In this document: piece by piece, positions 43,882 through 54,200 of the stretch
How the letters are laid out: the number at the start of each line of letters is the position of its first letter
How positions within the stretch are numbered: position 1 is the stretch's first letter
Assembly (NCBI RefSeq): GCF_002368295.1
Contig: NZ_AP018248.1
Location: 3,453,502 to 3,517,501 of the forward strand
Source: Tolypothrix tenuis PCC 7101
GTDB lineage: Bacteria; Cyanobacteriota; Cyanobacteriia; Cyanobacteriales; Nostocaceae
Length of the DNA stretch: 64,000 bases
Reading direction: 5' to 3'
Made by a program: the position numbers and the translations under genes
Notes under the pieces: generated by a model
Database searches by the model: none
Seen by the model: only the letters and a program-made list of their open reading frames with translations
Told to the model about the DNA's origin: nothing

Positions 43882-43910
43882 AATGCTTGAGCAGATTTCA
43901 TAGTTAAAGT

Positions 43911-43950
43911 AGGATGCGTTAGCGATACGTTAGCGATAGCGTAACGCATC
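43911..43950. repeat. ggtgcgtta-type hairpin, copy 3
   Basis: Inverted repeat gatgcgttagcgatac...gcgtaacgcatc just after the REC-kinase gene; may also act as a transcript end structure. Confidence 0.7.
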
Positions 43951-44107
43951 ATTGCCAAAGCTGAGATTTTTCACAAATCAAATCGGATTCCTATAGTTAG
44001 TTCAGTAGGGTGCATTATCAGAGAGTATGGCACCGAGAAAGATGATGCCCTGCGGCTAAGTCCCACTTTCTTAAGTTCCGAAATCATTGCAGTTTATAAA
44101 TAGCCTT

Positions 44108-44869
44108 TTAACCGGATAATCTCTTATCTTTAACTTGGTTAGAAGTAGCTTCTAAAAAATCAGTAAAAACCTGAATAAACTTATGTATTCCCTCACTACC
44201 GCCAGCAATTAAACCACCAGTTAATAAGGCATCTAAACAACGAAATATACTTATTTGAATAGGGTTAGTTGTATCAATAATAATTAGTGGTTCGATGCAG
44301 CGAATACCGATAGCACTGATTAATAGACCGCATAATAAAGATGTCCATAGAGCGATTATTCTAGTATCTGACTTGTAAGCTAATCGTTTGCGCTCTTTTT
44401 CATTTACATCTTTAATTCTGGTAGTTAAATCATCAATATGGGGTTGTAACTTTGTCAGTACATCTGCTGGAGTTTGACTAAAATTTTGGATTAGTTGCTG
44501 TTCTAACGTACTTCCGCCTGACTCATTCACAATAATAGGGTTAGGGTCTAAAGGTGGTATTTGATTTTCTGCTTGCTGTTCTGGAATCAGCTTCTTTCTT
44601 TCGGCAATGATGGCATTTTGTTGTTGAATACTCATTTCTAACTGTTCTGTAGTTGGCCCGCGCCAGGTAGTAATAAAAACTTCTAAAGAACGCTCCAATA
44701 AAAGAGAAATGAACAGAGGTAAAGTGAGTACCTGTACAACATCTTCAAAACCAAAAGATTTCAATAGCAATGGTTGTGGTGATAGCCAAGCAGTAAAAGT
44801 TACTAACAGAAAACTAATAGTTATCAATAAGAAAAATAGCGGAGATTCCAGAGAAATTTTGAGCAACAT
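44108..44869 (-). CDS. Hypothetical membrane protein
   Basis: A 253-residue protein. Two N-terminal hydrophobic helices (about 10-30 and 45-62), a charged Gln/Glu-rich middle with coiled-coil potential (about 72-165), and two more hydrophobic segments (about 168-190 and 213-228) are visible, with a short charged C-terminus. I do not recognise the family and see no catalytic motif. It stands between the giant kinase operon and cysE, flanked on the upstream side by heptamer arrays. Confidence 0.65.
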   Translation of the reverse strand: MLLKISLESPLFFLLITISFLLVTFTAWLSPQPLLLKSFGFEDVVQVLTLPLFISLLLERSLEVFITTWRGPTTEQLEMSIQQQNAIIAERKKLIPEQQAENQIPPLDPNPIIVNESGGSTLEQQLIQNFSQTPADVLTKLQPHIDDLTTRIKDVNEKERKRLAYKSDTRIIALWTSLLCGLLISAIGIRCIEPLIIIDTTNPIQISIFRCLDALLTGGLIAGGSEGIHKFIQVFTDFLEATSNQVKDKRLSG

Positions 44870-44935
44870 CCCTATAGTCCTGTTCTACCCACAATACCTA
44901 AGACACAGGGAAATGGAGAATAGCAGGAAGAAATG

Positions 44936-45078
44936 GGGACTGGGGATAAGGGACTGGGGACTGGGGACTGGGGACTGGGGACTGGGGACTGGGGACTGGG
45001 GATAAGGGAGATGAGGGAGATGAGGGAGAAACATCAAACACCCAATTACCAATTACCAATTACCAATTACCCATTACC
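44936..45078. repeat. Heptamer arrays (ggggact, then ccaatta)
   Basis: About eight ggggact units, gagatgag repeats, then ccaatta units and atgacaa units leading to the end of cysE. Confidence 0.9.
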
Positions 45079-45096
45079 AAATGACAAATGACAAAT

Positions 45097-45822
45097 TTAG
45101 ATTCCCGCACCATCTAAAAAGTCTTCGATGACGCGATCGCTTTCGGTTGTGCTGGGGTGAGGTTCGGGAATATGTACGTGAATGGGCGAAAAGTTGGACT
45201 CGGCTTGCAATTGTTCTAGCTGTTTCTCTAAAGATTTTACTCTTTCAAATAAGGCGCGGATGGCTTCTGCTTCTACGTCGCGGACTTTACCGTGGGCGAG
45301 AATATCGCCACTAAGATTGTTTTGGCGGGTTATCCTTCCGGGTATACCGACGACAGTACTATCGCTGGGTACGTCTCGCAGTACTACAGAACCTGCTCCT
45401 ACACGCACGCGATCGCCTAATTGAATATTTCCTAAAACCTTAGCACCTGCGCCTACAACTACATGGCTACCTAATGTGGGATGGCGCTTACCGCTTTCTT
45501 TTCCAGTCCCACCAAGGGTTACGCCTTGGTAAATCAAAGCATAATCACCGATGATTGCTGTCTCGCCAATTACTACTCCCATACCGTGGTCGATAAATAC
45601 ACCTTTACCAATCACTGCACCTGGGTGAATTTCAACCCCAGTCAGAAACCGACTGATATGGGAAATCAATCTCGGGATGACAGGAAGCCCGATTTTATAG
45701 AGCCTGTGGGCTAGGCGATGAAATAGCAAGGCTTGCAGCCCAGGGTAACAAAACAATACCTCTAGCCAGTTACGAGCTGCGGGATCGCGCTCATAAATTG
45801 TTCGCAAATCAGTTAGCAACAT
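45097..45822 (-). CDS. cysE: Serine O-acetyltransferase
   Basis: A 241-residue left-handed beta-helix acetyltransferase, catalysing O-acetylserine formation from serine and acetyl-CoA. Family marks: ERDPAARNWLEVLFCYPGLQALLFHRLAH, TGVEIHPGAVIGKGVFIDHGMGVVIGETA with the catalytic Asp/His pair, and VTLGGTGKESGKRHP. The hexapeptide repeats end near GIPGRI. A long C-terminal tail beyond the usual domain includes a coiled-coil segment (EAIRALFERVKSLEKQLEQL). It is divergent from the Rrf2-cysK pair, which catalyses the next step. Confidence 0.95.
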   Translation of the reverse strand: MLLTDLRTIYERDPAARNWLEVLFCYPGLQALLFHRLAHRLYKIGLPVIPRLISHISRFLTGVEIHPGAVIGKGVFIDHGMGVVIGETAIIGDYALIYQGVTLGGTGKESGKRHPTLGSHVVVGAGAKVLGNIQLGDRVRVGAGSVVLRDVPSDSTVVGIPGRITRQNNLSGDILAHGKVRDVEAEAIRALFERVKSLEKQLEQLQAESNFSPIHVHIPEPHPSTTESDRVIEDFLDGAGI

Positions 45823-46195
45823 ACATCAGTTGTGGATGAGATGGTTATTCAGAGGCAGGGGTGCAGGGAGCAGGTGAACCAGCGCGGTCTTGGGGGTTTC
45901 CCCCATGAGCGACTGGTGAACCCGAAGGGGAGCAGGGGGAAGCAACGAGTACTGCTTGTAACTGCGGAATGACTCTACAGCAGTCTCCGTTGCTCCGTTC
46001 TCTACTCCTTGCTGTTTCATGGGTAGGGTTCTGAAATTTTTCTGAAATATTCAGACTATTTATCAAAATTTTATAAGATAATCTACGGTAAGTCGATAAA
46101 ATTATGAGTATTTGTGAAACAAGTTACGTTGCGTTTAAGCAGTAATATTTAGTTTCACATAAATCCCGGTAAATCCATCGACCAACGGTAGTATA
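45823..46195. promoter_or_regulatory. Divergent control region cysE / rrf2-cysK
   Basis: A 373-bp gap between the divergent cysE and Rrf2 genes. The left part (45850-45960) is a G-rich dispersed repeat with a cttgggggtttcccccat hairpin. The right part (46040-46195) is AT-rich and should hold the promoters. An Rrf2 operator is plausible but no clear dyad was identified. Confidence 0.45.
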
Positions 46196-46663
46196 TTGAG
46201 TACAGACTTGAATAGCCAAAACTACGCTCTCCTGGATCTGTCTTCCAAAGTTGAATACGCTCTGCTGGCACTTTTAGAGTTAGCAAGCAACCACAGCAAA
46301 AAAGTTCCTCTCACAATGAGCGAAATCACCGCCAAACAACCCATCCCAGAACGTTATCTCGAACAAATTTTGACCAACCTGCGGCGTGCTGGTGTGGTGC
46401 AGAGTCAACGTGGCTCGAAAGGCGGTTTTATTTTAGTTCGTGAGCCTTGGCAAATTACCTTACTGGAGATTGTCACGGTGGTGGAAGGTGAGCGCAAAGA
46501 CAAAGACAGCTCCACATCTCCCACTCTGGAAAGGAGTTTAGTGCTGGAAGTTTGGGAGCAAGCTAATACAGCCTCAATACAGGTTTTAAATAGCTACACA
46601 CTCCAAGACTTATGCCAGCAAAGAGAAGCTCGTTTACAGCAGAGTCCCATGTATTACATTTAG
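46196..46663 (+). CDS. Rrf2 family transcriptional regulator (CymR-like)
   Basis: A 155-residue winged-helix protein. LSSKVEYALLALLELA is the first helix, followed by IPERYLEQILTNLRRAGVVQSQRGSKGGFILVR, the Rrf2 recognition region and wing. Only one Cys (in DLCQQ) lies in the C-terminal part, so it lacks the three-Cys cluster of IscR/NsrR and more resembles CymR, the cysteine regulator. Immediate linkage to cysK (19-bp gap) and divergent cysE supports control of cysteine synthesis. The start is TTG (MSTDLNSQ); no ATG is available before residue 41, which would cut the HTH. Confidence 0.87.
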   Translation: MSTDLNSQNYALLDLSSKVEYALLALLELASNHSKKVPLTMSEITAKQPIPERYLEQILTNLRRAGVVQSQRGSKGGFILVREPWQITLLEIVTVVEGERKDKDSSTSPTLERSLVLEVWEQANTASIQVLNSYTLQDLCQQREARLQQSPMYYI

Positions 46664-46682
46664 TTACGCAGGAGTACCCCTT

Positions 46683-47645
46683 ATGCGGATAGCCAAAGAT
46701 ATTACACAGTTAGTCGGACGGACTCCTTTAGTTCAATTAAATAAGATTCCCCAAGCTGCGGGCGCGCTTGCTCAGATTGTGGTGAAGCTAGAAAGCATGA
46801 ACCCAGCTGCTTCTGTTAAAGACAGAATTGGTGTCAGCATGGTGGAAGCGGCGGAAAAAGGCGGTTGGATTGAGCCAGGAAAAACCATTTTGGTAGAACC
46901 AACCTCCGGTAATACAGGGATTGCTTTGGCAATGGTAGCCGCCGCTAAGGGTTACCATCTTATTCTAGCGATGCCTGATACGATGAGCCAGGAACGCCGC
47001 GCTATGCTCAAAGCCTATGGCGCGCAATTAGAATTAACGCCTGGAGTTGAAGGGATGCGGGGAGCGATCGCGCGGGCTGAGGAAATTGTTGCCAACACGC
47101 CTAACGCCTATATGTTGCAGCAGTTCCGCAACCCTGCTAATCCCAAAGTTCATGCTTTGACTACCGCCGAAGAAATCTGGGCTGATACAGATGGACAGGT
47201 AGATATTCTCATCGCCGGAGTTGGTACTGGCGGGACAATTACAGGCGTTTCTGAAATTATTAAACAACGTAAGCCCAGTTTTAAAGCGATCGCAGTTGAG
47301 CCTACCAACAGCCCTGTCTTAGCAGGTGGTAAACCAGGCCCCCATAAAATCCAAGGAATTGGCCCTGGATTTGTCCCAGCAATTTATCGTCCAGATCTCG
47401 TGGATGAAGTGATTCAAGTTAGCGATGAACAGGCGATATCTTATAGCCGGCGGTTAGCTAAAGAAGAAGGATTACTATCAGGTATTTCTGCAGGTGCAGC
47501 TTTATATGCAGCCCTTGTAGTCGCCCAGCGTCCAGAAAATGAGGGACGTTTGATTGTGATGGTGCAGCCTAGCTTCGGCGAACGTTACCTCAGCACCTCA
47601 TTGTTTAGAGATCCAGAGGAAAGCGAATGGTTAAGTAAAGTCTAA
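46683..47645 (+). CDS. cysK: Cysteine synthase A (O-acetylserine sulfhydrylase)
   Basis: A 320-residue PLP enzyme of fold type II that makes cysteine from O-acetylserine and sulfide. The Schiff-base Lys is in NPAASVKDRIG, the substrate loop is TSGNTGIA, and the phosphate-binding loop is GVGTGGTITG. The typical ...ISAGAALYAAL helix is present. The C-terminus lacks the terminal Ile of the usual CysE-binding partner motif. AGGAG precedes the ATG. It is cotranscribed with the Rrf2 gene. Confidence 0.94.
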   Translation: MRIAKDITQLVGRTPLVQLNKIPQAAGALAQIVVKLESMNPAASVKDRIGVSMVEAAEKGGWIEPGKTILVEPTSGNTGIALAMVAAAKGYHLILAMPDTMSQERRAMLKAYGAQLELTPGVEGMRGAIARAEEIVANTPNAYMLQQFRNPANPKVHALTTAEEIWADTDGQVDILIAGVGTGGTITGVSEIIKQRKPSFKAIAVEPTNSPVLAGGKPGPHKIQGIGPGFVPAIYRPDLVDEVIQVSDEQAISYSRRLAKEEGLLSGISAGAALYAALVVAQRPENEGRLIVMVQPSFGERYLSTSLFRDPEESEWLSKV

Positions 47646-47805
47646 ATATCATATCCGTTTGAGGACTTATCATATTTGTGAAGGTCGGTAATTGGTAATA
47701 GGTAATGGGAAAGAAAAATACAGTTTAACAATTACCACTTCCCAGTTCCCAATGACCAACAAGACCAAGCATATCGTAAGTAATTAGCCGGACTTGATAT
47801 AGTGC

Positions 47806-48483
47806 CTAATTTTTGTCAACTTCTTGGGCATTTTCATGATTTTTTAACAAAATCGTCAAACAAAGACAACTTGCACCTAGCTTTATTAGGCTTAAAGCTT
47901 GACTCTTCAATACAATAAAAGCACCTAATCCCATCAGAACAAAAGGCACGATGTTGTTGCCATAGTGAATTAAGAAATTCGCTATTATTTTCTGATGGGT
48001 TAGTTGGTATGTAGCGTAACACCATATTCCCAAAAGCAGAAAGAAAATAGCAATCATTATCAGTAAATTTTCTAAATTATTGTTAGCAAATAAAGGTACA
48101 TAAACACTAATATTATCGCTGCCATTAGCAACAGTCAGCGATGCCACAATTGCCATATTAGAATCTTCAAAGTCGGCAATTGCTGTTACTACTTCCTCTG
48201 TCTGTTTTGCTTGCCAATTTACCAAGCTACTAATACCAATAGATAGGGGAAGTAAGCCAAGTAAGCCAATCCAATTTGGTGGTAGAACTAACCCTCCAAA
48301 AAAGCCAGGAAGACTGATAATGATTAATATAGTGAAGCCTAAATATTGCCCAAAAATTATATGACGAGGACGGAAATTAGGATTAATTTGGGCAAAAAAG
48401 AGCAACAAAATTACAATATCATCTATGTTTGTGGCGCTAAAAGCAGCAATTGCGGTGCTAATTGTTGTGGTTAACTCACTCAT
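47806..48483 (-). CDS. CadD-family cadmium resistance transporter-like protein
   Basis: A 225-residue membrane protein from the ATG MSELTTTIS; seven further residues would precede an earlier ATG. About six TM helices with family motifs SATNIDDIVILLLFFAQ near the N-terminus and VANGSDNISVYVPLFA in the middle, containing the acidic residues expected for cation transport. CadD proteins confer low-level cadmium resistance in staphylococci; in cyanobacteria the substrate is unproven. A paralog lies divergently at 48800. Confidence 0.87.
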   Translation of the reverse strand: MSELTTTISTAIAAFSATNIDDIVILLLFFAQINPNFRPRHIIFGQYLGFTILIIISLPGFFGGLVLPPNWIGLLGLLPLSIGISSLVNWQAKQTEEVVTAIADFEDSNMAIVASLTVANGSDNISVYVPLFANNNLENLLIMIAIFFLLLGIWCYATYQLTHQKIIANFLIHYGNNIVPFVLMGLGAFIVLKSQALSLIKLGASCLCLTILLKNHENAQEVDKN

Positions 48484-48799
48484 ATATTTAGGGATATAAC
48501 CCAATACGGTTCAGTTAAGAAAATTAATTGACAACAAAACCAAAAAACTAGTTACTCAACAAAAAACTCAACAATAATTTTGGAGGGGGTTTGGGGGACG
48601 CAACCGTCACCCAATCGGGGGTTTGGGGGAGAATCCCCCAATTGAGCTAGCTGTTTCCACAACTGACAAATCAGTCACGAATAATCTTATCTGAACTGTA
48701 TTGGGATATGAGCAAAATCCTAACTACGAGAGTATTTTATTAGACTTTTAGGAGTTCTTAATTTGGTATGGTGTAAATTGTATCTTTTTATCAGCCACC
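48484..48799. other. Divergent promoter region of CadD paralogs
   Basis: A 316-bp gap between divergent CadD-type genes. It contains a G-rich palindromic segment at about 48582-48640 (ggagggggtttggggga... and gggggagaatccccc), probably a dispersed repeat, and AT-rich flanks with the promoters. Confidence 0.5.
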
Positions 48800-49459
48800 A
48801 TGAGCCAGCTTGGTACAGCTTTTACACAAGGAATAATCGCTTTTGCAGCTACAAATATCGATGACATACTAATCTTACTGCTATTTTTTTCGCAAATAGA
48901 TAGTAACTTTCGACGGCGACATATTTTTATTGGTCAGTACCTTGGTTTTGCGGCGATTATCCTGGCTAGCTTACCAGGATTTTTTGGTGGTTTAGTCGTA
49001 TCGAGAGAATGGATTGGATTACTGGGAATACTACCAATCGTCATTGGTATTAAGCACTTATTAGAGAGAAACGAAGATACTACAGAAGTGCAAACAGTAT
49101 CTCATGATTTTACACAAACATCACCCCATAACCGCATACTTGCTCTTATTTGGAGTATTCTGCATCCTTATACCTATAAAGTTGCAGCCGTGACAATTGC
49201 TAATGGTGGCGACAATATTAGTATATATATTCCTTTATTTGCTGGTCAGAGCCTGAGCAGCTTAGGAGTGATTTTAATAGTCTTTTTTGTAATGGTAACA
49301 ATTTGGTGTGCGATCGCTTACTTTTTAAGCCGTCATCCTGCCATTGCATATATTTTAAGTCGCTACGGCAAGCACATCGTTCCTTTTGTATTGATTGGCT
49401 TGGGGGTATTTATTATGTACGAACGCGGTACATTCAGCTTACTACCTTGGTTTAAGTAA
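48800..49459 (+). CDS. CadD-family transporter-like protein, paralog
   Basis: A 219-residue six-TM protein with the same motifs as its divergent neighbour: AATNIDDILILLLFFSQ, GQYLGFAAIILASLPGFFGGL and IANGGDNISIYIPLFAG. The two are clearly homologous along their whole length, most strongly in these motifs, and differ in the central cytoplasmic loop. Local duplication followed by divergence is likely. Confidence 0.88.
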   Translation: MSQLGTAFTQGIIAFAATNIDDILILLLFFSQIDSNFRRRHIFIGQYLGFAAIILASLPGFFGGLVVSREWIGLLGILPIVIGIKHLLERNEDTTEVQTVSHDFTQTSPHNRILALIWSILHPYTYKVAAVTIANGGDNISIYIPLFAGQSLSSLGVILIVFFVMVTIWCAIAYFLSRHPAIAYILSRYGKHIVPFVLIGLGVFIMYERGTFSLLPWFK

Positions 49460-49534
49460 AGTATGCTGTCCCTCAAGAGTCATCGCCTGCGATTTTTTGG
49501 GAGAATTATTTAGTTTTCAAATTGTATTGATCAA

Positions 49535-50662
49535 TTAATTGAGTGTGAGATTACAGTCTCCACCAATATAAGGAATATTGACTGTAAATATTGTTCCTTG
49601 CCTGACTTGACTACTAACAGTAATTGTACCTTTATGTAAATCTACACACCGCTTGACAATTGATAAACCTAAACCAGTACCGGAGATTGTACCTACATTC
49701 CGCGCTCGCTGGAAAGGCTGAAATAAGTTCACTTGGTCTTCCTGCGGAATACCTACTCCGTAATCTTGAATTTGAAAAATAATATCACAATCTTTGACTA
49801 TTATTTGAAAATCAATCATACTCTCTGGCAAGGAATATTTGAGAGCATTATTCAACAGATTAGTCAGTATTTGACGAATCAGTTTTTGGTCAATTTTAGT
49901 AGTCAAAGTTGTAAGTTGCTGATGGTTTTTAGTAGCAGTAAAAATAATTCTATGCCCGTAGCTATTGGCTTCTAAATCTGCTACTAAATCATGGCAAAAT
50001 TTTACTAAATCTAATGTTTCTAGATTTAACTGCAACTGCTCAAGGTCGGCTAGATTAAGCATCAATACATCATCAAGCAACTGAGTCATATGTTTAATGG
50101 CTTTCTCGATGCGTTCTAAATGTTGCTGTTGCTTTTCTTGGCTGACACGATAGCTATAAGCTGCTAGGTATTCAGTAGAGGAGGCAATAATAGTTAAAGG
50201 GGTACGAAATTCATGGGATGCTGTAGAAATGAATCGCGCCCGCATTTGGCTAAGTTCTTTTTCTTTCCGCAAAATTTGCATCCGCTTGATGGCATATTCA
50301 ACCGTTTTGACTAATAATTGGGATGAAATTTGTCCTTTGACTAAATAATCTTGTGCCCCCACAGCTAAGGCTTCTAGAGCTAGTTTTTTATCTGGCAATC
50401 CGGTGAGAACTACAATTGGCAGATGTGGAACTGCTGCTTGCATTTGAATAACAGTATCTAGACCTTGCGAATCGGGTAATGAGAGGTCTAAAAGAATCAC
50501 ATCAAATTCGCTATCTTGTAGTTGTTGGAGTGCAAGATGCAACCGTTTGAAATGAGTTATCTGCCAGGACTGAGCATCACTATCCTGTAATATTTCTGTC
50601 AATATTGCCACATCAGCAAGATTATCTTCTACAAGCAGAACCGCGAGTATATCACTTTCCAT
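49535..50662 (-). CDS. Response regulator-histidine kinase (REC-HisKA-HATPase)
   Basis: A 375-residue soluble protein. Receiver with phospho-Asp59 in ILLDLSLPDS and Lys in YLVKGQ. HisKA with His150 in FISTASHEFRTPL. ATPase motifs LTNLLNNALKYS, QDYGVGIP and TGLGLSIVKR. It is the last gene of a three-gene leftward operon after an 8-PAS kinase and an Rcp1-like regulator, 144 bp after the latter. Its receiver probably accepts phosphate from the upstream kinase. Confidence 0.93.
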   Translation of the reverse strand: MESDILAVLLVEDNLADVAILTEILQDSDAQSWQITHFKRLHLALQQLQDSEFDVILLDLSLPDSQGLDTVIQMQAAVPHLPIVVLTGLPDKKLALEALAVGAQDYLVKGQISSQLLVKTVEYAIKRMQILRKEKELSQMRARFISTASHEFRTPLTIIASSTEYLAAYSYRVSQEKQQQHLERIEKAIKHMTQLLDDVLMLNLADLEQLQLNLETLDLVKFCHDLVADLEANSYGHRIIFTATKNHQQLTTLTTKIDQKLIRQILTNLLNNALKYSLPESMIDFQIIVKDCDIIFQIQDYGVGIPQEDQVNLFQPFQRARNVGTISGTGLGLSIVKRCVDLHKGTITVSSQVRQGTIFTVNIPYIGGDCNLTLN

Positions 50663-50806
50663 AAATTATCTCACCCAGACCATCACAAATTTTCCAGTCC
50701 TAAAATAACAACTATTTTTTAATAGAAATATAATTCACCAAAATTAAAATTTAATTTTTAATTTTGCTTGTGCAGATAATCATCTTGCAATCTCAAATTG
50801 GCAATT

Positions 50807-51268
50807 TCAATTATGCTGATGAGCGGGTAACTCAACAAGTGCTAACCAAAAATACTCGATTGATCTGACAACCTGGATAAATTGCTCTAGATCAACTGGT
50901 TTGACAAGGTAGCAATTAACGTTGAGCTGATAACTCTTGAGAATGTCAGTTTCAGCCGAGGAAGTGGTCAAAATTACAATAGGAATACTTTTGAGATTGT
51001 CATCTGCTTTGATTTCTGCTAGTAATTCTCTACCATTTTTCTTTGGTAAATTTAAATCTAGCAGAATTAAATCAGGGCGATTGACATCTGTATATTTTCC
51101 GCGCCTATATAAATAATCGCTGGCTTCGGCTCCATCTCGCACAATATTTAACTCATTGAGGAATTTACTTTCGCTCAGAGTTTCTGCTATCAAGACGGCA
51201 TCACTTTTGGAATCTTCGACAAGTAAAATTTGGAGTACTTTGAATCGATTGTAAGATGACATATTCAA
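50807..51268 (-). CDS. Single-domain response regulator (Rcp1-like)
   Basis: A 153-residue receiver of the Rcp1 class that partners cyanobacterial phytochrome-type kinases. Phospho-Asp71 is in LILLDLNLPKKNG, with the acidic pair in LLVEDSKSDA and Lys in YLVKPVD. The extended loop YRRGKYTDVNRPD between helix 2 and strand 3 is typical of Rcp1. The ATG is 2 bp after the kinase stop codon, showing translational coupling. No output domain. Confidence 0.92.
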   Translation of the reverse strand: MNMSSYNRFKVLQILLVEDSKSDAVLIAETLSESKFLNELNIVRDGAEASDYLYRRGKYTDVNRPDLILLDLNLPKKNGRELLAEIKADDNLKSIPIVILTTSSAETDILKSYQLNVNCYLVKPVDLEQFIQVVRSIEYFWLALVELPAHQHN

Positions 51269-51270
51269 TT

Positions 51271-54200
51271 CTAATTACCAATGGGAACTGTAAAGTAAAA
51301 AGTAGCTCCTTGTCCAAGTTGCGACTCTACCCAAATTCTCCCACTATGCCGTTCTACAATCTTTTTGCAGATGGCTAATCCTAAGCCAGTACCAGAGTAC
51401 TCATCACTAGCATGAAGCCGTTGAAAGATTCCGAATATTCTTTCGGCGTACTGTGGTTCGATGCCAATTCCATTATCTTGAACAGTGAATACCCATTCTT
51501 CCTGGGAACTCGCAGAAAGCGGGCTGCAATTTTCAGGGAAATGTTGCTCTGTCAATGATAATCTATTTTTATGAGCAGAAATATATACCTTTGGGGGGAA
51601 TTCACTACGGTATTTCAAGGAATTGCCAATTAAGTTTAGGAACAAATTTGACAGTTGGGTGGGATCGGCAAGCACAGTGGGTAAAGGATCTGCGGTAATT
51701 GTGGCTTGAGTTTCAGTAATGGTGATTTGCAAATCTTTTTTAACCTGTTCGAGTAAGGCATTACAATCAACTGATTGTAACTTTGGTTGATAGCGACCGG
51801 CTCTAGAGTAGGTTAATAAATCCCTGACGAGTTGCTGCATCCGGATTGCGCCATCGACAATAAACTCGATATACATATCTGCTTTCCCATCGAGTTGTCC
51901 TTGATAACGCTTTGCTAGCATTTGTGTAAAACTAGTGACGGCTCTGAGCGGTTCTTGTAAATCGTGAGAGGCGACATAAGCAAATTGTTCTAGTTCTTGA
52001 TTGGAGCGTTTCAGTTCTTCTGCTAGTTTTCGGGATGATTCCTCAGCTTCTCTGAGTTCAGTAATATCGCGAGAAATTGTCATAACAGACTCAACTTCAC
52101 CATTTACTCCCAACTCTGGAACTACGTAAGTTTGGTAAACTTTCCACTCATCTTGGTGAGGAACTCGAAATTCATCTATCTGCATTTTGCCTGTGGTAAA
52201 GACAGTTTCTAGGGATGCTGTCCAAAAATCAGCAATTTCTTGGGGATAGCCTAAATCTACTGGTGTTTTACCCAGATAGGTTGTGACTGGAATTCCCGAC
52301 TGTTGTGTACTAGCAGGGTTGACATAAAGATAACGATATTGGCGATTATGCCGGCTAATGACATCGGGTGTATTTTCTACTAATGTCCGAAATTCTTGTT
52401 CCCGTTTTTGCAGAATTGCATTAGTTTCCAGCAGTTGCTTGGTACGTTCTTGAACTTGCAGTTCTAGTTCATCCCGTGCCATTTTGAGTGTTTGCTCTGC
52501 TTGCTTTTGCAGAGTAATGTTCTGCGACATGGATAAACCTGCAAATATTTCTCCTTGCTCGTTGAATAGGGGGAGTGTATGGATTTGATAAATAGACTCG
52601 CCAAAGGAAAGTTCAAAAATTGTGGTTTCTCCTGCCAATGCAGCTCGATAGTGTGGTTCTAAAACCGCACTAGTTTCTGGTGGTACGGTTTCCCAGAGAG
52701 TATGTCCCTCAAGTTGTGCTTTTGTCATCCCAACTTTGGCTATTTCTGTACCATCAGATAGCAGATAGCGTAAATCACGGTCAAAAATGTTAACTCCACC
52801 ATTGGGGAAGTTGTGAGCTAGGGTGCGATACAAATATTCACTCTGACGCAGTGCTTCTTTGGCTTGTTTTTGTGGTGTAATATCATCACCAAAAATGATA
52901 ATGCCACCAATTTCACCTGTAGCGGTATGCCAAGGATGAATTTCCCAGCTAATCCACTGCTGGGTACCATCGGCGCGAATAAACAAATCTTCATCGCATT
53001 GTTCACTGGCTCCAGCTAAACAACGTTGATGGATTTGTCGCCAGTTCTCGGGAATTTCGGGAAAAATTTCGTAGTGCGATCGCCCAATTAGAGATTCCAC
53101 TGTATCGAGCTGATAGCTATCTACCCATCGTTGACTAGCTATGAGGTAGCGCATATCTCTGTCCAACATGGCAATCCCAGCCGGTGCATACTGGGCAAAT
53201 AGGCGTAAAGTGGCTTCGCTAGCTTGCAAACTCTGTTCTGCTTGTTTGCGTTCGGTAATTTCTTCACACACTATACTGATACCAATAGTGCGTTCGCCAT
53301 CTTTCAATGGTAGAAAGCTTTCTAACCAAGTCCGTTGCACACCGGGTTGAGCTGGAGTTTCCCCAGTTATTTCTATATTGAGTACAGGTTTGCCTGTTGT
53401 CAAAATGGAGCGTAACAGTTGTTCTGCGGCATCTGCTATATTAGGTAGCAGCTCTTTTACTGTCCGACCGATATGTGCATCAATCGGAAAACCATTGATT
53501 TGGGCTAGGCGTTCATTAATCCGCATAAAGCGCAAATCTGGATCTAAAACACTTAAGCCAATGGGGGCTGATTGGTAGATAGTTTCAATTTCTGCTAGTT
53601 GACGCTGCAGCTGAATTTGATTTTCCCTTAAGGCTGCTTCTGTGCGTTTGCGTTCGGTAATATCTCGACAAACACAGAATCGCAGAACATCTCCTTCCCA
53701 TTCCACAATATTAAAGCTAATTTCCACATCGTAGACTGAGCCATCTTTGCGGCGATGCTGAGTTTCTAAAATCCCACTGTCGTAATTCCGGCAGTTTTGC
53801 ATCATAAGCTGTAGTTCTGCATGGGTGTAGTGAGCATCCCAATCAAAAATACTGATTTTGGCAATTTCTTGGGAATTATAACCTAGCATTCCTGCAAATC
53901 GGGGATTGGCATCTAAAACGTTACCTTGTTTGTCTAAAATGACAATGCCATCAAAGGAGGTTTTAAACAGGGTTTGAATCCGCAGAGATTCTTTAGCTAA
54001 CCTTTGTTCAGCTTGTTTCCGCTCCGAAATATCTTCAAAAGCGCTGACAGTGGCGATAATTTGCCCATCTCGATCCATAATTGGCGCTGCACTCACAGAT
54101 AACAGGGTGAATGTGCCATCACCTCGGCGGTAGCGTATTTCTTCACCTTTAATGATTTCACCAGAAAGCAGCGAACGGGCTAGGGGATACTCTTGGGGTT

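Noticed and set aside
45826..46066. Two short minus-strand frames in the cysE/rrf2 gap
   Set aside because: They overlap a G-rich dispersed repeat and each other, and have no family resemblance.
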